Assembly (NCBI GenBank): GCA_016793635.1
Contig: JAEUMD010000019.1
Coordinates: forward strand, 124,001 to 188,000
Length of the DNA stretch: 64,000 bases
Origin: Hyphomicrobiaceae bacterium
GTDB taxonomy: Bacteria; Pseudomonadota; Alphaproteobacteria; Rhizobiales; Hyphomicrobiaceae
Direction: 5' to 3'
In this document: positions 9,732 through 18,598 of the stretch, in pieces
How positions within the stretch are numbered: the first letter of the stretch is position 1
Layout: every line of letters starts with the position of its first letter
Notes under the pieces: model-generated
What the model saw: the letters and a program-made list of their open reading frames with translations, nothing else
Told to the model about the DNA's origin: nothing
Databases searched by the model: none
Position numbers and translations under genes: made by a program

Positions 9732-10679
9732 TCAGCGGCGCAGCCCGGTAACACCGAGCCGCTCTATTCCGATCTCCTGGCAAACCTCCGCAGCCGTCAT
9801 CCCCCCCTGCCGGAGCGACCGCAACGACATCGATCCCGCACTCTTTGACAACTTGCGCCCGTCCGCTCCCAGTAACAGCCGATGATGGTGGTACCGCGGC
9901 TCGGCGAGACCGAGAAGAACCTGCAAGAGCCGGTGCAGATCCGTCGCCGCATAGAGGTCGCGGCCGCGCGTCACCACGGTCACGCCCTGGCGCGCGTCGT
10001 CGATCACGACGGCGAGGTGATAGCTCGCCGGGATGTCCTTGCGCACGATCACCGCATCGCCCCAGCGCTCGGGGCAGGCCGGCACGACCGCCTCGCGCCC
10101 CTCCGCATCGATCTCGACGAACGTCAGAGGTTCACCACTAAGGCGGCGCCGGCATTCGACGAGAGCCTTTTCCATATCGAGGCGCCAAGCGTGGGGCTCT
10201 CCGAGACGGATGCGCTCCGCCGCTTCGTCTGCCCCGATCGCACGCGATAGCCCGGGATAGAGCGGCGCCCCGTCTGGGTCGCTCGTCCAGCCGCGACCAC
10301 GCGCGACCTCTGCCGCCACTGCCTGGATGATCTCGCCGCGCGTCGCGAAGCAGGGATAGAGAAGCCCCATGTGGCGCAATCGTCGCGCCGCCTCCGCGTA
10401 GTCACGAAAATGGTGCGACTGGCGCAGAACAGGCTGCTCCCACGTGAGGCCTATCCACGCCAGATCGTCGAGAATTGAGGCAACGTGGGCCTCGCGTGTT
10501 CGGGCGACATCGATGTCCTCGATGCGCACGAGAAAACGTCCGTCCCGGCGCCGCGCCATCTCGTGACCGGTGATGGCCGAGAGAACATGGCCAAGATGGA
10601 GATCGCCGTTCGGGCTCGGCGCGAACCGCGTGACGAAACCTTCCGTCGTCGGGTGCGGCGCGAACGGTACGGTCGTCAT
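9732..10679 (-). CDS. gluQ: Glutamyl-Q tRNA(Asp) synthetase
   Basis: 315-aa truncated glutamyl-tRNA synthetase paralogue that attaches glutamate to the queuosine at position 34 of tRNA(Asp). It has the class I signature RFAPSPNGDLHLGH near residue 18 and a KMSKS-like GRKLSKSAG near residue 275, and ends without an anticodon-binding domain, as GluQRS does. In the zinc site region only the first Cys is kept (YPCFATRGE in place of a C-x-C pair), so zinc binding may be lost. It lies 40 bp downstream of the next minus-strand gene. Confidence 0.9.
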   Translation of the reverse strand: MTTVPFAPHPTTEGFVTRFAPSPNGDLHLGHVLSAITGHEMARRRDGRFLVRIEDIDVARTREAHVASILDDLAWIGLTWEQPVLRQSHHFRDYAEAARRLRHMGLLYPCFATRGEIIQAVAAEVARGRGWTSDPDGAPLYPGLSRAIGADEAAERIRLGEPHAWRLDMEKALVECRRRLSGEPLTFVEIDAEGREAVVPACPERWGDAVIVRKDIPASYHLAVVIDDARQGVTVVTRGRDLYAATDLHRLLQVLLGLAEPRYHHHRLLLGADGRKLSKSAGSMSLRSLRQGGMTAAEVCQEIGIERLGVTGLRR

Positions 10680-10719
10680 CGTCTGCCCGCCGGTGGCCCG
10701 GCCATGTCATGCATCACCA

Positions 10720-11247
10720 TCAGCAGCCGGCGGCAGCGCCTTGGCTCGGCCGAAAAGTCGGCGCTATGCGTTCGACGATGCGGTCGTAGTAGCCGCGCTC
10801 CGCAACCGGATAGACCATAGCCCAGCTCGTGATGCGGCGGCCCTCGCAGGTCAGATGCACGCGTTCGTAGAACATCCAACCGTTGCGCTCGCCCGACAGG
10901 ATGAACCAGCTCTTGCGCACGGGCGCATAGTCGAACGTGGCGTCCTTGTAGCTCTTGTCGAGGATGAGCTTGCGATAGTCGTCGAGAGACGTCGACTCGT
11001 CGTTATCGAACGCGCCGATCAGCAGCCGCGCCCGCCCGTCTGTGCTCAGCAGCGCGAGACCGTTGTCGAGATTGGCGCCGGGATCGGGACGGAACACGTC
11101 CGAAGGATATGTGAAGCCGAACTGCAGGCTCGGATGCGTGTAGTCCTGCCATTCACCCGCGCGCGGTGCCGAATGGGCGGTCGGCACTGCCGTCGCGCCA
11201 AGAGCGGCGCTGCCGAGAATGACAAGCATTGCGATGAAGCGGCGCAT
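10720..11247 (-). CDS. Hypothetical periplasmic protein
   Basis: 175 aa with a signal peptide (MRRFIAMLVILGSAALGATA, cleavage near HSA). ATG 11247 has a GGAGGT site just upstream. The mature part resembles small secreted proteins seen in Hyphomicrobiales that begin with a Tyr-His-Pro-Ser segment (WQDYTHPSLQFGFTYPSDVF) and carry two Cys, one near the C-terminus. No catalytic motif is visible. It is 40 bp upstream of gluQ and may share its transcript. Confidence 0.6.
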   Translation of the reverse strand: MRRFIAMLVILGSAALGATAVPTAHSAPRAGEWQDYTHPSLQFGFTYPSDVFRPDPGANLDNGLALLSTDGRARLLIGAFDNDESTSLDDYRKLILDKSYKDATFDYAPVRKSWFILSGERNGWMFYERVHLTCEGRRITSWAMVYPVAERGYYDRIVERIAPTFRPSQGAAAGC

Positions 11248-11376
11248 GACGACCTCCACGCAACAGACGGCGTCGCATGCGCACTTCACGTGACCGGACG
11301 ACCGCAGCAGATTTATGATGGCGCAAGGCTACGCCCACCACCGGCAGAGTGAAAGTAAAAACAGGTCAACAGGCGC

Positions 11377-12030
11377 GTGAGTTCTTCGGCGATCATTGTC
11401 GATATGAAGGATATCCGCCGCGGGATTCGCTACCTGCGCAAGGCGTGCCCGGTGATGCGACACATCCACGACAGAACCGGTGAGCCGCCACTCCGCCGAT
11501 ACCCTGCCGATTTCGCTGGCCTCGCGCGCATCGTGACAGGGCAACAGCTATCGATCGCAAGTGCCGCTGCGATCTGGTCGCGCGTCGAGACGGGCCTCAC
11601 CTCGGTGACGCCGGAACGCATCCTTGCTTCGAGCCCGGAGCAGCTCGCTGCGTTCGGGCTCAGCCGCGCGAAGATCAAGACGCTGCATGCGACGGCTCAG
11701 GCCGTCGCTTCGGGAGCGATCTCGTTCCATGCGTTGAATGAGAGCAGCGACGAGTCGATCCGTGCCGCGTTGACCAGCGTATCTGGAATCGGACCATGGA
11801 CCGCCGATATCTACGTCATGTTCTGCCTGGGAAGGTGCGACGCCTGGGCGGCGGGAGACCTCGCCCTTCAAGTCGGCGTCGCGGAAGCGCTCGATCTCGG
11901 CAAGCGTGTGAGCGCCTCGGAGCTCGAACAAATCGCGGAGCGCTGGCGCCCCTGGCGCGGCGTGGCGGCGCGTCTGATTTGGGCCAATTATGCGCTCCGC
12001 CGCGGTGCCGCGCCGCAACAGAAGACGTGA
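11377..12030 (+). CDS. DNA-3-methyladenine glycosylase (AlkA-type, HhH-GPD)
   Basis: 217-aa base-excision glycosylase removing alkylated purines. The helix-hairpin-helix with GPD region is clear: VSGIGPWTADIYVMFCLGR followed by the catalytic Asp in AAGDLALQ. GLARIVTGQQLSIASAAAI is the usual AlkA core. It lacks the N-terminal domain of E. coli AlkA, as do many alphaproteobacterial versions. The start is uncertain: GTG 11377 is given, ATG 11404 is possible. It stands alone on the plus strand. Confidence 0.88.
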   Translation: MSSSAIIVDMKDIRRGIRYLRKACPVMRHIHDRTGEPPLRRYPADFAGLARIVTGQQLSIASAAAIWSRVETGLTSVTPERILASSPEQLAAFGLSRAKIKTLHATAQAVASGAISFHALNESSDESIRAALTSVSGIGPWTADIYVMFCLGRCDAWAAGDLALQVGVAEALDLGKRVSASELEQIAERWRPWRGVAARLIWANYALRRGAAPQQKT

Positions 12031-12187
12031 CGAGCAGATCAAGGTCAGACGTAACGAGCTGATTTTATTGCTGTTCGCTTCGACGGACGGGTGGCTTCAC
12101 AGACGTGTCACGCGCAGCTAGTATCCCGCTCGCCGTATCGCAGTGCCGCTGCGATTCGATTGCGGGAACCGGACAGGAAGCAGGATC

Positions 12188-12748
12188 GTGGTCGCACACG
12201 CTGCTATGCCGGATACGTTTCCGGCCTTGGTTCTAAATGCCGACTTCCGGCCTCTGAGCTACTATCCGTTGTCGCTCTGGAGTTGGCAGGATGCGGTCAA
12301 GGCCGTATTCCTCGACCGCGTCAACATCGTCTCCGAATACGACCGCTGCGTTCACAGCCCGACGTTCGAGATGCGCCTGCCGAGCGTCGTCTCGCTGAAG
12401 ACGTTCGTGAAGCCCGCGCTCTATCCCGCATTCACGCGGTTCAACGTGTTCCTTCGCGACCGCTTCACCTGCCAATACTGCGGTTGCCGTGAGGATCTGA
12501 CGTTCGATCACGTGATCCCGCGTTCACGCGGCGGCATGACGCGTTGGGACAACGTCGTCACGGCCTGCGCGCCGTGCAATCTCGCGAAGGGTAACATGTT
12601 GCCGAGCGTCGCGGGGATGATGCCGATGCAGGCGCCTGACCGGCCCACGGTCTTCGAACTGCACCGCAATGGCCGCCAGTTCCCGCCCAACTACCTGCAC
12701 GATAGCTGGCTCGATTATCTCTACTGGGATACCGAGCTCGAGCCCTGA
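12188..12748 (+). CDS. HNH endonuclease
   Basis: 186 aa, a widespread alphaproteobacterial HNH protein. The domain lies at about residues 95-145: FTCQYCGC and CAPCNLAKGN supply the CxxC pairs for structural zinc, with LTFDHVIPRSRGG and the Asn of RWDNVVTAC completing the site. The N-terminus ALVLNADFRPLSYYPLSLW is characteristic of this group. GTG 12188 follows an AGGAAG; ATG 12206 is an alternative. Its cellular role is not established. It is chromosomally conserved rather than part of an evident mobile element. Confidence 0.85.
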   Translation: MVAHAAMPDTFPALVLNADFRPLSYYPLSLWSWQDAVKAVFLDRVNIVSEYDRCVHSPTFEMRLPSVVSLKTFVKPALYPAFTRFNVFLRDRFTCQYCGCREDLTFDHVIPRSRGGMTRWDNVVTACAPCNLAKGNMLPSVAGMMPMQAPDRPTVFELHRNGRQFPPNYLHDSWLDYLYWDTELEP

Positions 12749-12824
12749 TTGCGATGCGCCGCGGCCGACCTCCGGCCATGCAGCGAAGCCCAACAGCCCC
12801 GCGGCAAAGACCGAGATACCTTGC

Positions 12825-13328
12825 TCAGCGGATGTTCGGATCGGCGTAGCAACGCCGCATGTACTCGCAGCGATGCGAACCCGACAGGTGCATCGAGTCG
12901 CCCTTGGCGGGAGCGATGAAGTTGCAGACGTCCTCAAGCCCCTCGGCGGTCAGCCAGCCCTGGCGACGGCCACGCTGAACGGCGAAGCAATCCGCGGTTT
13001 CCTCATCGGGACCGCGGAACTGGTGGCCGCACTCGTGCGCGTAGATCCACTGCTTCACGGGCGTGGAAACCTTCGACAGCAGGCGCGGGTTGAGGATGAG
13101 GAAGCCCGGATAAGCGGCCGCGTAATCGTCGAGCTTATTGTCGAGCACCGTCGGGCGATGGCCGCACACCTGGCGGCGGCCATCGAGCTTCAGCGCGCCC
13201 GCATCGACGAGCGAAGCGTCGCCGCCAACGTGCTCCATGTACTCCGATGGCGTCGGCGGCTGATCCGCCAGCGCGGGTGCCGCCCACGCCACCGCGAATG
13301 CGAGCGCTGGCATGACGCGCCACTGCAT
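12825..13328 (-). CDS. Secreted HExxH metallopeptidase-like protein
   Basis: About 167 aa with a signal peptide (ending near ALADQ). A zincin motif reads WIYAHECGHQFRGPDEETADCFAVQRGRR, where HECGH gives the two zinc His and the following E-x-x-x-D supplies the probable third ligand. There are several Cys (VCGHR, DCFAV, DVCNF, RCEYMRRC), so disulphides are likely. Start chosen after GGTGGGAA; ATG 13355 is also possible. Another HExxH gene follows on the same strand 290 bp upstream. Substrate unknown. Confidence 0.65.
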   Translation of the reverse strand: MQWRVMPALAFAVAWAAPALADQPPTPSEYMEHVGGDASLVDAGALKLDGRRQVCGHRPTVLDNKLDDYAAAYPGFLILNPRLLSKVSTPVKQWIYAHECGHQFRGPDEETADCFAVQRGRRQGWLTAEGLEDVCNFIAPAKGDSMHLSGSHRCEYMRRCYADPNIR

Positions 13329-13614
13329 CCAGTTCCCACCGGCCCCCATCGCCATCGTGAAATCCCGCTTTCGTCACGAATAATTCGGCAGCAGCATGCC
13401 CGATTCGGTCATGCTCCGGCGCATCATGTCGTCGGAGTAGTTTTGCCCGTTTCGAGACTGATCGCAAGTGTGGCCCCATGCCAACTTGCCCGCGTCGCGG
13501 CAATGCCACACAGCTCCTTGAGACCCTCGCTCGTACAGCGCAAATGCTCGTGACCGAGCATTTCCGTTTGCTGCGCACTCACGATCACCGCAATCGTCAG
13601 CCCCGTAACCGTTG

Positions 13615-14034
13615 CTAGGAGTTCGCCTCGGCCTCGATGCGCTCCATATCCTCGTCCGAGAGGCCGAAATGATGGCCGATCTCGTGAACGAGGACATGGG
13701 TCACGATATCGCCCAGGGCCTCGTCTCCCGCCTCGGCCCAGTAGTCCAATATGGCCCGGCGGTAAAGAAACACCATATCGGGCTCGCGCGGCATGTCTCC
13801 GGTGCTCTTGCGATCGAGGCTGACACCCTGATAGAGGCCCATGAGCTCGAACGGGTCCTCGACCTCGACGCTGTCGAGCGCCTCGTCCGTGGCGAAGTCC
13901 TCGATCCTGATGACGACGTCACCGCAAACCTGGCGAAACTCCCTCGGCAGCCGTTCCCAAGCTTCGGCCGCCAGCCGCTCGAGGATCTCGAGGCTTGGAG
14001 CCACCGCGCCGTCCCAATCGTTGACCGTCTGCAT
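13615..14034 (-). CDS. Minimal zincin metallopeptidase (Zincin_1 family)
   Basis: 139 aa cytoplasmic-type protein of the Zincin_1/DUF1025 family. Zinc motif is HVLVHEIGHHFGLSDEDM near the C-terminus. LERLAAEAWERLPREFRQ and the acidic region IEDFATDEALDSVEVEDPFELMG, then GLYQGVSL, follow the family's pattern. ATG 14034 is preceded by AAGGA. Function in bacteria is poorly known. It is divergent from the SDR gene. Confidence 0.8.
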   Translation of the reverse strand: MQTVNDWDGAVAPSLEILERLAAEAWERLPREFRQVCGDVVIRIEDFATDEALDSVEVEDPFELMGLYQGVSLDRKSTGDMPREPDMVFLYRRAILDYWAEAGDEALGDIVTHVLVHEIGHHFGLSDEDMERIEAEANS

Positions 14035-14177
14035 TGTGTCCTTGTCTGATGGTATCGCGGGCGGACACAATCAGAATTCGACGGGGTCGGGTCAAGGGGC
14101 AATGCTGGCGGCAAACGGGGCGGCAAGTCCCGCCGTGCACGTTGCGCCGAATAGAGAACCGCGCGATCGGGAGTGTT

Positions 14178-14996
14178 ATGTCGGCGTCATCGGATCATGC
14201 CCCGTCGAATGCCGGCACGCGCGGTGCGGTCGTCGTGACTGGCGCGTCAGAGGGCATCGGCCGCGCCATCGCCCAACGCTTCATCGCCCATGGCCATAGC
14301 GCACTTCTCGTCGCCCGCAACGCCGACCGGCTCGAGGAAGCGCTGGCCGGTATGCCGCGCCGCGAGGGCGCACGCGCACTCACGCTCCCCCTCGACGTAA
14401 CGGCTGCGGGCGCCGCCGAAGAGATCGACCGCCACCTCGCCGCGCACGGGCTCCACGCCGAGATATTCATCAACAATGCCGGATGCGGTGCCGGTGGACC
14501 GCTGATCGAGCAGGGCGAGGAAACCGTCGAGCGGATCGTCGCACTCAATGTTGCCGCGCTCACACGACTGACGCGCCACCATGCTCGGGCAATGGCGAAA
14601 CGCGGCCACGGCACGATCATCAACATCGGCTCGGTCGGCGGCTACGTCCCAGGGCCGAACCAGGCCGTCTATTACGCCAGCAAAGCCTACGTGCAATCGC
14701 TGTCCGAGGCGCTTGCATCCGAGCTGGCGAGCCACGGGGTACACATTGCGGTGGTTTCGCCCGGCCCCGTGCGCACAGGCATCCACGCGACGATGCACGC
14801 CACCAATGCCTTCTATCGCCTGTTGATGCCGTCGATGTCGCCGGAGCGCGTGGCGTTCTCGGTTTACTGGGCCTACCGGCTGCGGCGACGCGCCGTCGTA
14901 CCCGGCGTCCACTACTGGCTGGCGTCGTGGGTCTTGCGAGTTCTGCCGCGCGCATTGAGCGTGCCGCTGATGGGGCTGCTGCTGAAGCCTCGCTAA
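14178..14996 (+). CDS. SDR family oxidoreductase
   Basis: 272-aa short-chain dehydrogenase. Cofactor motif TGASEGIGRAIAQRF, the NNAG element (FINNAGCGAGG), the catalytic Ser region (INIGSVGGYVPGPNQAVYYASKAY, with Tyr and Lys of YxxxK) and PGPVRTGIH are all present, so it is probably active. The C-terminus (YRLRRRAVVPGVHYWLASWVLRVLPRAL) looks membrane-associated, as in the SDRs close to YqjQ/DltE. ATG 14178 follows GGGAG. Substrate unknown. Confidence 0.85.
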   Translation: MSASSDHAPSNAGTRGAVVVTGASEGIGRAIAQRFIAHGHSALLVARNADRLEEALAGMPRREGARALTLPLDVTAAGAAEEIDRHLAAHGLHAEIFINNAGCGAGGPLIEQGEETVERIVALNVAALTRLTRHHARAMAKRGHGTIINIGSVGGYVPGPNQAVYYASKAYVQSLSEALASELASHGVHIAVVSPGPVRTGIHATMHATNAFYRLLMPSMSPERVAFSVYWAYRLRRRAVVPGVHYWLASWVLRVLPRALSVPLMGLLLKPR

Positions 14997-15305
14997 AACT
15001 CACGCGGTTCGCACCGGCCGCGCCGTTCCAAACCAATTATCAATCAATCGTCAGCCATAGTCGTCGTGTGGCAGCGGATCGGGTTGAGCGTACCCTGCCT
15101 CCAGGCGCGGCAGACCCGCCGAGCGCACGTGCGCTTCCGGCTCTGCCGCGCTTCATCGTTTTTGAGGGGCATTGCTTCTGGGGTGCGATCGCTCGATACG
15201 AAAGCGCACCATCTCTCGGCCTTGCGAGCGATTTCTTGGAACGCTCGTCCCCTGCGAAAAATCCGATTGCGAGGTTATGCTCGCGGGAGCCGCACCGGAC
15301 CGGCC
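14997..15305. other. Intergenic, no gene seen
   Basis: 309 bp between the convergent SDR and DUF2244 genes. No frame with a ribosome binding site or family-like sequence, and no convincing terminator hairpin, was noticed. Confidence 0.4.
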
Positions 15306-15803
15306 TTATGAGATGCGAGTAGCCCGCGCGGTAGACAGCGCCTGCTTGAGCACATCGGCGAACTCTCGGCGCTCGTCGTCGGTCAAGAAGCGGGCGAAAG
15401 GGAACACCTCGCCATGCGAGCCCAGCGCCAGGGCGTTGTGGCCGTCCAATCGCTCCGAGAGCAAGACGCGGACCCAATATGGATTGAACTCGAACCGCCT
15501 CGACCGCCCTGACGGCGCGACGTGTGTCAGCGTCAGCAGGCTTGGCGCCAGCTCGACCATCTCGTACTCACGGCCGGACCGGTAGTTGAGCTTGAACGCA
15601 ATGTAGATTAGCAGCACGTCGAGCCCGAAGAAGCCGAACACCGGCCAGGCTCCGATGATGAGAAACACGGTCCCGGCGACGAAGCTCACCAGGGCGAGCA
15701 GGGACATCAGGATGATGAATCCGCGCGGCGTGAGCGAGCGGTGGGTCGTCAGGACCCAGCGGGTGGAATTTTCTGGCAGCGGTACACGAACGGGTTCGTT
15801 CAT
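15306..15803 (-). CDS. DUF2244 membrane protein
   Basis: 165 aa. Two adjacent hydrophobic segments (GFIILMSLLALVSFVAGTVF and AWPVFGFFGLDVLLIYIAFK) are followed by a soluble domain with ELAPSLLTLTHV and FNPYWVRVLL, the DUF2244 pattern. ATG 15803 is chosen because the family begins close to the first transmembrane segment; the longer open frame reaches into the divergent nth gene. It is divergently paired with nth at 38 bp, an arrangement common in this order. Function unknown. Confidence 0.8.
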   Translation of the reverse strand: MNEPVRVPLPENSTRWVLTTHRSLTPRGFIILMSLLALVSFVAGTVFLIIGAWPVFGFFGLDVLLIYIAFKLNYRSGREYEMVELAPSLLTLTHVAPSGRSRRFEFNPYWVRVLLSERLDGHNALALGSHGEVFPFARFLTDDERREFADVLKQALSTARATRIS

Positions 15804-15841
15804 CCTGGGCCAAGTCTCGAGCGTTTTGACAGAGATCAGAT

Positions 15842-16669
15842 ATGGTAACGAAAAAGCGGGCCCCGGGACAAGTGCCCGACGCCGCACCCGCCTCGAGAGC
15901 ACGCAAGCGCGCAGTCGCGCCCCCTTCTCCCTCAGCACGCGCTCCCAAGGCCAGCGGCGTTGGAGCAGCAGAGACCAAGGCCAAAGCCAATGTGAAGGCG
16001 CGTGGAGCAACGCAGCGCGCCAAGCCACTGTCCAAGGCGGAATGCGCCGAGATTTTCCGCCGGTTCCACGATATCGAGCCGAACCCCAAGGGCGAGCTGG
16101 AGCATTCGAGCCCGTTCACGCTGCTCGTCGCCGTCGTGCTTTCGGCGCAGGCGACGGACGCCGGGGTCAACAAAGCGACGCGCGGCCTGTTCCGCGTCGC
16201 CGATACGCCCCAGGCGATCCTCGATCTCGGCGAGGACGCCCTGCGCGAGCACATTAAGACCATCGGCCTCTACCGCAACAAGGCCAAACACGTCATGGCA
16301 CTCTGCCGCCGGCTGGTGGATGAATTCGGCGGCGCGGTGCCGGCGGATCGCGACGTGCTCGAAACGCTGCCCGGCGTCGGCCGCAAAACCGCGAACGTCG
16401 TGATGAACGTGGCCTTCGGTCAGCCGACGATGGCAGTCGACACACACGTCTTCCGGGTCGCGCACCGTATCGGCCTATCGAGCGGCAAGACGCCGGCCGC
16501 GGTTGAGAAGGATCTCGAGCGAGTCATTCCGCCCCAGCATGGTGTTCCCGCCCACCATTGGCTGATCCTGCACGGGCGCTATCTCTGCAAGGCGCGCAAG
16601 CCCGAATGCTACCGTTGCCCGATCGCGGACATCTGCCGCTTCGAGCCGAAGACACCAGCCGTGAAGTAG
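15842..16669 (+). CDS. nth: Endonuclease III
   Basis: 275-aa bifunctional DNA glycosylase/AP lyase removing oxidised pyrimidines. The HhH motif LPGVGRKTANVVMNVAFG carries the catalytic Lys, AVDTHVFRVAHRIGL the catalytic Asp, and the C-terminal CKARKPECYRCPIADIC is the 4Fe-4S loop (C-x6-C-x2-C-x5-C). A 60-residue Lys/Ala/Pro-rich N-terminal extension precedes the domain and is longer than in E. coli Nth. Confidence 0.95.
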   Translation: MVTKKRAPGQVPDAAPASRARKRAVAPPSPSARAPKASGVGAAETKAKANVKARGATQRAKPLSKAECAEIFRRFHDIEPNPKGELEHSSPFTLLVAVVLSAQATDAGVNKATRGLFRVADTPQAILDLGEDALREHIKTIGLYRNKAKHVMALCRRLVDEFGGAVPADRDVLETLPGVGRKTANVVMNVAFGQPTMAVDTHVFRVAHRIGLSSGKTPAAVEKDLERVIPPQHGVPAHHWLILHGRYLCKARKPECYRCPIADICRFEPKTPAVK

Positions 16670-16706
16670 CTCGCTGCGCCCGCACGCTGCGTTTCCCGCA
16701 AACGCA

Positions 16707-16735
16707 AACGGCGTGACGGAGGTCGTCACGCCGTT
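16707..16735. terminator. Hairpin between convergent nth and EF-hand genes
   Basis: Perfect 11-bp inverted repeat (16707-16717 with 16725-16735) with a 7-nt loop between two converging genes. It probably ends transcription from both sides, although the flanks are only weakly T-rich. Confidence 0.6.
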
Positions 16736-16773
16736 CGGAGTCGATCTCGGCTGCGCGCGAGGCGCAGGACCGA

Positions 16774-17211
16774 TCAGTACAGAAGGCGGGCGAGAAGCTT
16801 ACCCTTCTTCGAATAGAGCTCGCTGCACTCGATGCTGCGGTCCTTGTCGGGATTGGCGGCCATGAAGCGCACCTTGACCTCGTGCAAATACTCGCCGAGC
16901 CACAGCTTGCCGCGCTTGTCGAGGTCGGCCTTCGCGAAAGCTTCCGGCGACATGCGACCGCCGAGCTCGGCGAGCTCGAGGGTGATGTCGCGGTCCTTGT
17001 TGAGCTTGCGGAAGGTCTTCTTGCCAGCGCGCAGCGCCTCGAGCAGCGTCATCTTGCCGTCAGCGTCGGGATCGATCACGGTGAGCGCCGGGCAAACGTC
17101 GGCCTTCTTCACGGCAGCCTTCGCGCGATGGCCGGCGTCGGCGTCGGCAACGGCGATCGAAAGACCGGCGACGAGCGCGCCGGCGACAGCAGCAAATTTC
17201 ATAACTCGCAT
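16774..17211 (-). CDS. Secreted EF-hand-like protein
   Basis: 145 aa with a signal peptide (MKFAAVAGALVAGLSIAVADA). Four 12-residue EF-hand-like loops follow in the mature part: DPDADGKMTLLE, NKDRDITLELAE, DLDKRGKLWLGE and NPDKDRSIECSE. All keep acidic or Asn residues at loop positions 1, 3 and 12; only the first has the full D-x-D-x-DG pattern. It is likely a periplasmic calcium (or lanthanide) binding protein. ATG 17211 is best placed relative to AAGGA. Confidence 0.7.
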   Translation of the reverse strand: MRVMKFAAVAGALVAGLSIAVADADAGHRAKAAVKKADVCPALTVIDPDADGKMTLLEALRAGKKTFRKLNKDRDITLELAELGGRMSPEAFAKADLDKRGKLWLGEYLHEVKVRFMAANPDKDRSIECSELYSKKGKLLARLLY

Positions 17212-17496
17212 CAGAATCATCCTTGTATCTTACTCGGCCCAGATTTCAGTTGATCTGGCCAGAGCGTCTATAGCGCTGGCGCCGCGAAAAGGACAGCCTC
17301 CGCCGGGTCGACTTTGCCGGCCCGGGCGTTGGGTCGCATGCAACTTGCAGTGGCACCCAACCACGCCATCACTTCGCCTTACCCGGATCACATTGCCGGC
17401 GGGTTTTTCCGTCACCGAGTTGTGATCCGAGATCCGAGGTCCTCCGCGCCGTCGCGACGGCGGCCGGGGGTGTCGCTCGCAACCCTGGAGCGATCC

Positions 17497-18384
17497 GTGC
17501 GCGTTCCCTCTCTCCTGCTCAGCGCCAGCTTTGCCGCGCTCGCCGCCACCGGCTGCGCTTCCCCAGGCTACGATCACCGCGAAGAGATTTACCGCGCCGA
17601 GCAGGCGTACCGCCCGCACCGGGGAGCGGAAAAGCCGCGACGGGTCGCCTCGTCGAAGACGCGCACACGCCAGGCGAAGGCCGAAACCGAATCCAAGCGT
17701 GAGCGCCGCAGCCGATCCGAGCCGAGCGAATTGGCGGCAACCTCGCCGCGCCTTCAGCGTTCTGATCCACCCCGTACACAAGCCTCAAAGGAAGCGGTAA
17801 AGGACAAGGCACTTCCGGCCACGACCATCGCCAAGGCTCCCGCACCGGCCGAGCCGCCAGCTATTCCGCCTTCAGTGACGCCGCCACCCGCCGCTCCGCC
17901 CGCGAACGCCGCGGCACCGCCGCCCGCCGGGCCTGTCACCACATCCGCGCTCGCAACCCCTGCGAACGCAGCGCCTGTTCCGGCGGCCAAGCCGGCGGCC
18001 GCGCCGCAGCCTGTCGCGCCCTCGGCGGCAGACGAGGCCCAGCGCGGTCAACCTGCGCCCGATCCGGCAGCACGCAAGGAGATCGCGGACGGCTATCGCC
18101 TGCTTCGCGCCGGCTTCGTGAAAAAGGCCCGCGAGCGTTTCGAGTTGGCGCGGTCCTCCGCCCCGGGTGAGGCGACACTCGCGGACGCCCGCTCGATGGA
18201 CCCCACCTACCTTTCCAGCGTGGCATTCCCTGACGTCCAGCCGGATGCCGAGCAGGCGCGACGACTTTACCGGCGGGCAATCATGCTCGGCTCGGCGGAA
18301 GCCAAAGCCGACCTCGACCGCCTGGAGGGCTCCGCCGCGATCGCCGCGCCCTCTCCCCAGCCCGATGCCGCCCGGCCGCAGTAG
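17497..18384 (+). CDS. Proline/alanine-rich lipoprotein with TPR-like C-terminus
   Basis: 295 aa. GTG 17497 is preceded by GGAG and begins a lipoprotein signal (VRVPSLLLSASFAALAATGC, with Cys as the lipid site). The middle is a basic then Pro/Ala-rich linker (about residues 60-190). The C-terminal 90 residues (GYRLLRAGFVKKARERFELA, then EQARRLYRRAIMLGSAEAKA) look like TPR/Sel1-type helical repeats. Likely an envelope scaffold; no enzyme motif seen. Confidence 0.6.
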   Translation: MRVPSLLLSASFAALAATGCASPGYDHREEIYRAEQAYRPHRGAEKPRRVASSKTRTRQAKAETESKRERRSRSEPSELAATSPRLQRSDPPRTQASKEAVKDKALPATTIAKAPAPAEPPAIPPSVTPPPAAPPANAAAPPPAGPVTTSALATPANAAPVPAAKPAAAPQPVAPSAADEAQRGQPAPDPAARKEIADGYRLLRAGFVKKARERFELARSSAPGEATLADARSMDPTYLSSVAFPDVQPDAEQARRLYRRAIMLGSAEAKADLDRLEGSAAIAAPSPQPDAARPQ

Positions 18385-18598
18385 GCTCCCGCATTGACGG
18401 TCGGCACTAGCGTCCAATACTTCTAAGGCTCTGTCCGAGCCGGGGCCGTGTGGGACGGTCGGTTGCCGTTGCCTTAAGCCTTGCACCGAGATCTTCGAAC
18501 AGTGCGACGGCGCGAAGCCGGCTGCGCTGCTCGCCTTTCGTCGCCGTCGCGAAAGCGCCGCGATGAGGGTGGACAGCTAGAGGCGGAGAGGAATGCCG

